64,000 nt of DNA, from contig JAWLHU010000008.1 in NCBI GenBank assembly GCA_041690255.1, positions 124,001 to 188,000 on the forward strand, written 5' to 3'. Each line of letters begins with the position of its first letter. Within the stretch, counting starts at the first letter, position 1. Positions 61,452-64,000 of this stretch are shown piece by piece. The DNA is from JAWLHU01 sp041690255. Its GTDB lineage: Bacteria > Bacillota > Sulfobacillia > Symbiobacteriales > Symbiobacteriaceae. Under the pieces are notes generated by a model. That model had not been told where the DNA came from. It searched no databases and saw nothing but the letters and a program-made list of their open reading frames with translations. The position numbers and the translations under genes were made by a program.

Positions 61452-62528
61452 ATGTCGCAGGATGAACGCCTGATGATCCTTCAGATGGTCGCTGATAAGA
61501 AGATCTCAGCCACCGAGGCGGCTGAGCTGCTCAAGGCGCTTGATGCCGGTCGGGAGGCCACTGCCGCCCCGCCTCGCCAGACCACCCCCGACGCCGGCCA
61601 GACCACGCCGCCGCCCCCGCCCGGCGCACCTATCCCTCCGGTTTCCCCCCCGCCCCCAACTTCCTCGGGGCTCGGCGGCGGACTCTCCTCCTTTATTGAA
61701 GAGATTGTCGAGCGGGTGACCACCGCCTTCAGCGACTCCTTTGAGCCTCGCTTTGAGTTCCCCACCGAGCTGAGCGGTGTCTTCACCTCCGATGAGGTCC
61801 CGCTTCGTCTCTTCACCGGGAACGGCCACGTGGAGCTGAAGGGCTGGGACCAGCCCGGCTACAAGGCGCAGGTCGTGGTGAAGGCCCGGGGCTCAAACGA
61901 GGAGCAGGCCCGCCGCATGGCAGCCGAGGCCTACACTGTGCGGGCCGACGGCAACGGCTTCGAGTTGGAGGCCAACCGCCGCTTCGACTGGTCGGACATG
62001 GCCGTGCACGTTACGCTCCTGCTGCCTACAGCGAAGCGCTACCGGTTGGAAACCCGGACCGGCAACGGCCATATCATCGCTGAGGGGATTACGTTACTCG
62101 ATGGGCAGGCAACCAGTGGCAATGGGCGAATCGCTGTCCAGCGGGCGACTGCCGACCGACTCTACCTGCGCTCCGGCAATGGCTCCATCGAGATCGATGG
62201 GGACGTCGCCGACGTGGACGCCGGCACTGGCAACGGCTCGGTCCGGGTGATCCCCCTGGGCCGGCGCTCCGAGAGTTTCGCGATCAAGACCGGGAACGGC
62301 TCGGTCACCATCGACACCGGTCGGGTCTCCCGGGAGGTCGGTCTAAAGGTAGATGCGAACACCGGCATGGGGAGTGTCTCCATCCAGCGGAATGATCTGG
62401 TCTATGAGCGGGATGTCCGCACCATGGGCCACAAGCATATCATCGCCCGGAGCCAGAACTTTGATCAGGCGGAGCGCCGTGTTCAGGTGACCGCCCGGAC
62501 CGGTCTGGGTTCGGTTACCATCGAATAG
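61452..62528 (+). CDS. DUF4097 beta-helix protein
   Basis: The 358-residue protein begins with the same SHOCT-like helix pair (LMILQMVADKKISATEAAELL). A Pro-rich linker follows (about 38-76), then a DUF4097 domain with repeating NG-type turns (GNGHIIAEG, GNGRIAVQR, GNGSIEIDG, GNGSVRVIP, GNGSVTID). It differs from the preceding paralogue by lacking the coiled coil. ATG 61452 has AGGAGG 9 nt upstream. It precedes the ABC exporter genes by 27 bp, so the four genes are likely one operon. Confidence 0.82.
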   Translation: MSQDERLMILQMVADKKISATEAAELLKALDAGREATAAPPRQTTPDAGQTTPPPPPGAPIPPVSPPPPTSSGLGGGLSSFIEEIVERVTTAFSDSFEPRFEFPTELSGVFTSDEVPLRLFTGNGHVELKGWDQPGYKAQVVVKARGSNEEQARRMAAEAYTVRADGNGFELEANRRFDWSDMAVHVTLLLPTAKRYRLETRTGNGHIIAEGITLLDGQATSGNGRIAVQRATADRLYLRSGNGSIEIDGDVADVDAGTGNGSVRVIPLGRRSESFAIKTGNGSVTIDTGRVSREVGLKVDANTGMGSVSIQRNDLVYERDVRTMGHKHIIARSQNFDQAERRVQVTARTGLGSVTIE

Positions 62529-62555
62529 CGAGCCAGCCGACGGGAGGGTATATCA

Positions 62556-63534
<979 letters not shown>

Positions 63535-63542
<8 letters not shown>

Positions 63543-64000
63543 GTACATAGCCCTTCTGCGGGCCGAAGTTGAGCGGCAGGCGACGCTCATGAGGCGCTAC
63601 TGGGCCAACGAATTCTCCTTCGCCCTGACCGTCTATATCGTCTTCCTCATGATCGTGTTGATGGGCGGCGCCATGTCAGGCCAGACGGTGCCTGACGAAA
63701 TGAAGGCGTCTGCGCTGGTGGGCATGCTCATGTGGCAACTGGCCATGGGCTGCGTGGGGGTACTGGGCTGGTCCTACTTCAATGAGGCGGCGACCGGCAC
63801 CCTGGAGCACCTCTATCTCAGCCCGCTCGGCGTGACCCCAGTCTTCCTGGCCCGCTCCGCTGTGGACTTCGTGCGCAGCGTGGTGGTCATGCTCTTCTCC
63901 GGCGCCCTCGCCATGCTGACCATGGGGATACGGCTCCACCTGCCGCCGCTGGAGTTGGCGGTAATCCTGCCGCTGGCGGTGGCGGGTACGTATGGGTTCG
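63535..64000 (+). CDS. ABC-2 type permease, 3' end cut by window
   Basis: ATG 63535 lies inside the ATPase stop region (8-bp overlap) and the frame is open to the window edge, giving 155 residues. The start RRYIALLRAEVERQATLM is an amphipathic cytoplasmic segment. Membrane helices near 30-50 and 65-90 follow, separated by FNEAATGTLEHLYLSPL, a conserved ABC-2 permease loop. It forms the exporter with the preceding ATPase. Confidence 0.9.

Overview
The window is high-G+C bacterial DNA with dense coding, short intergenic gaps, AGGAGG-type ribosome sites and frequent GTG/TTG starts. Gene content is Gram-positive: an FtsK/SpoIIIE translocase, VanRS-like and other OmpR-type two-component pairs, CcdA, DUF2089/DUF4097 genes, and SOS-type uvrA. 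Two genes carry in-frame UGA codons that look like selenocysteine. Together this points to a high-G+C Firmicute such as Symbiobacterium or a relative. That assignment is inference from gene families; no rRNA or tRNA gene confirms it.

Layout. 1-7.7 kb: a 5'-cut GNAT gene, ftsK/spoIIIE, hcp (hybrid-cluster protein) on the minus strand behind an FNR-type palindrome, a PCYCGC-motif protein whose first CxxC cysteine is a UGA codon, then a NarL-type sensor/regulator pair. 7.7-10.3 kb: copper export (copA-copZ) behind a CsoR-like palindrome. 10.3-13.1 kb: a GNAT gene, an ABC-F ATPase with an attenuator-like leader, and an 11-bp tandem repeat. 13.1-14.6 kb: a FrnE/DsbA-like protein with a UPFC active site (U = UGA) followed by a CcdA-like electron carrier. 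14.6-27.2 kb: an MFS transporter, a Met-rich-sensor two-component pair, a Met-rich secreted protein, a large secreted Ig-like/TIM-barrel-like protein, a CoxG-like protein, a cupredoxin lipoprotein, a phosphodiester glycosidase and another two-component pair. 27.4-36.7 kb: quinol-type NO reductase, PlsC, an ABC-2 exporter with its two-component pair, a repeat tract with a decayed reductase gene, an HNH protein resembling IshB, and an MFS transporter. 36.8-49.9 kb: uvrA with an SOS box, VanRS-like regulators with an M23 peptidase, a CPBP protease, a zinc ribbon-trypsin-periplasmic-binding fusion, an ECF sigma factor with a probable anti-sigma, uvrC, and a GH18-like protein. 50-64 kb: a polysaccharide deacetylase, an HD hydrolase, a TPR protein, a fatty-acid desaturase, an ABC exporter, a nitroreductase, a thioredoxin-Lgt-like fusion, a HAD hydrolase, and a DUF2089-DUF4097-ABC operon cut by the window end.

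Themes. Thiol/selenol redox chemistry recurs: two UxxC proteins, CcdA, a TlpA-like fusion and Hcp. Nitric-oxide handling is represented by Hcp and qNOR, and copper handling by CopA, CopZ, a cupredoxin and Met-rich proteins. Both UGA codons sit at the first position of a CxxC pair, each followed about 20 nt later by a hairpin loop that begins with G. This is the strongest unusual signal in the window. A standard gene caller would truncate one of these genes and misplace the start of the other. selA, selB, selC and selD are not visible here, so the claim depends on the rest of the genome.
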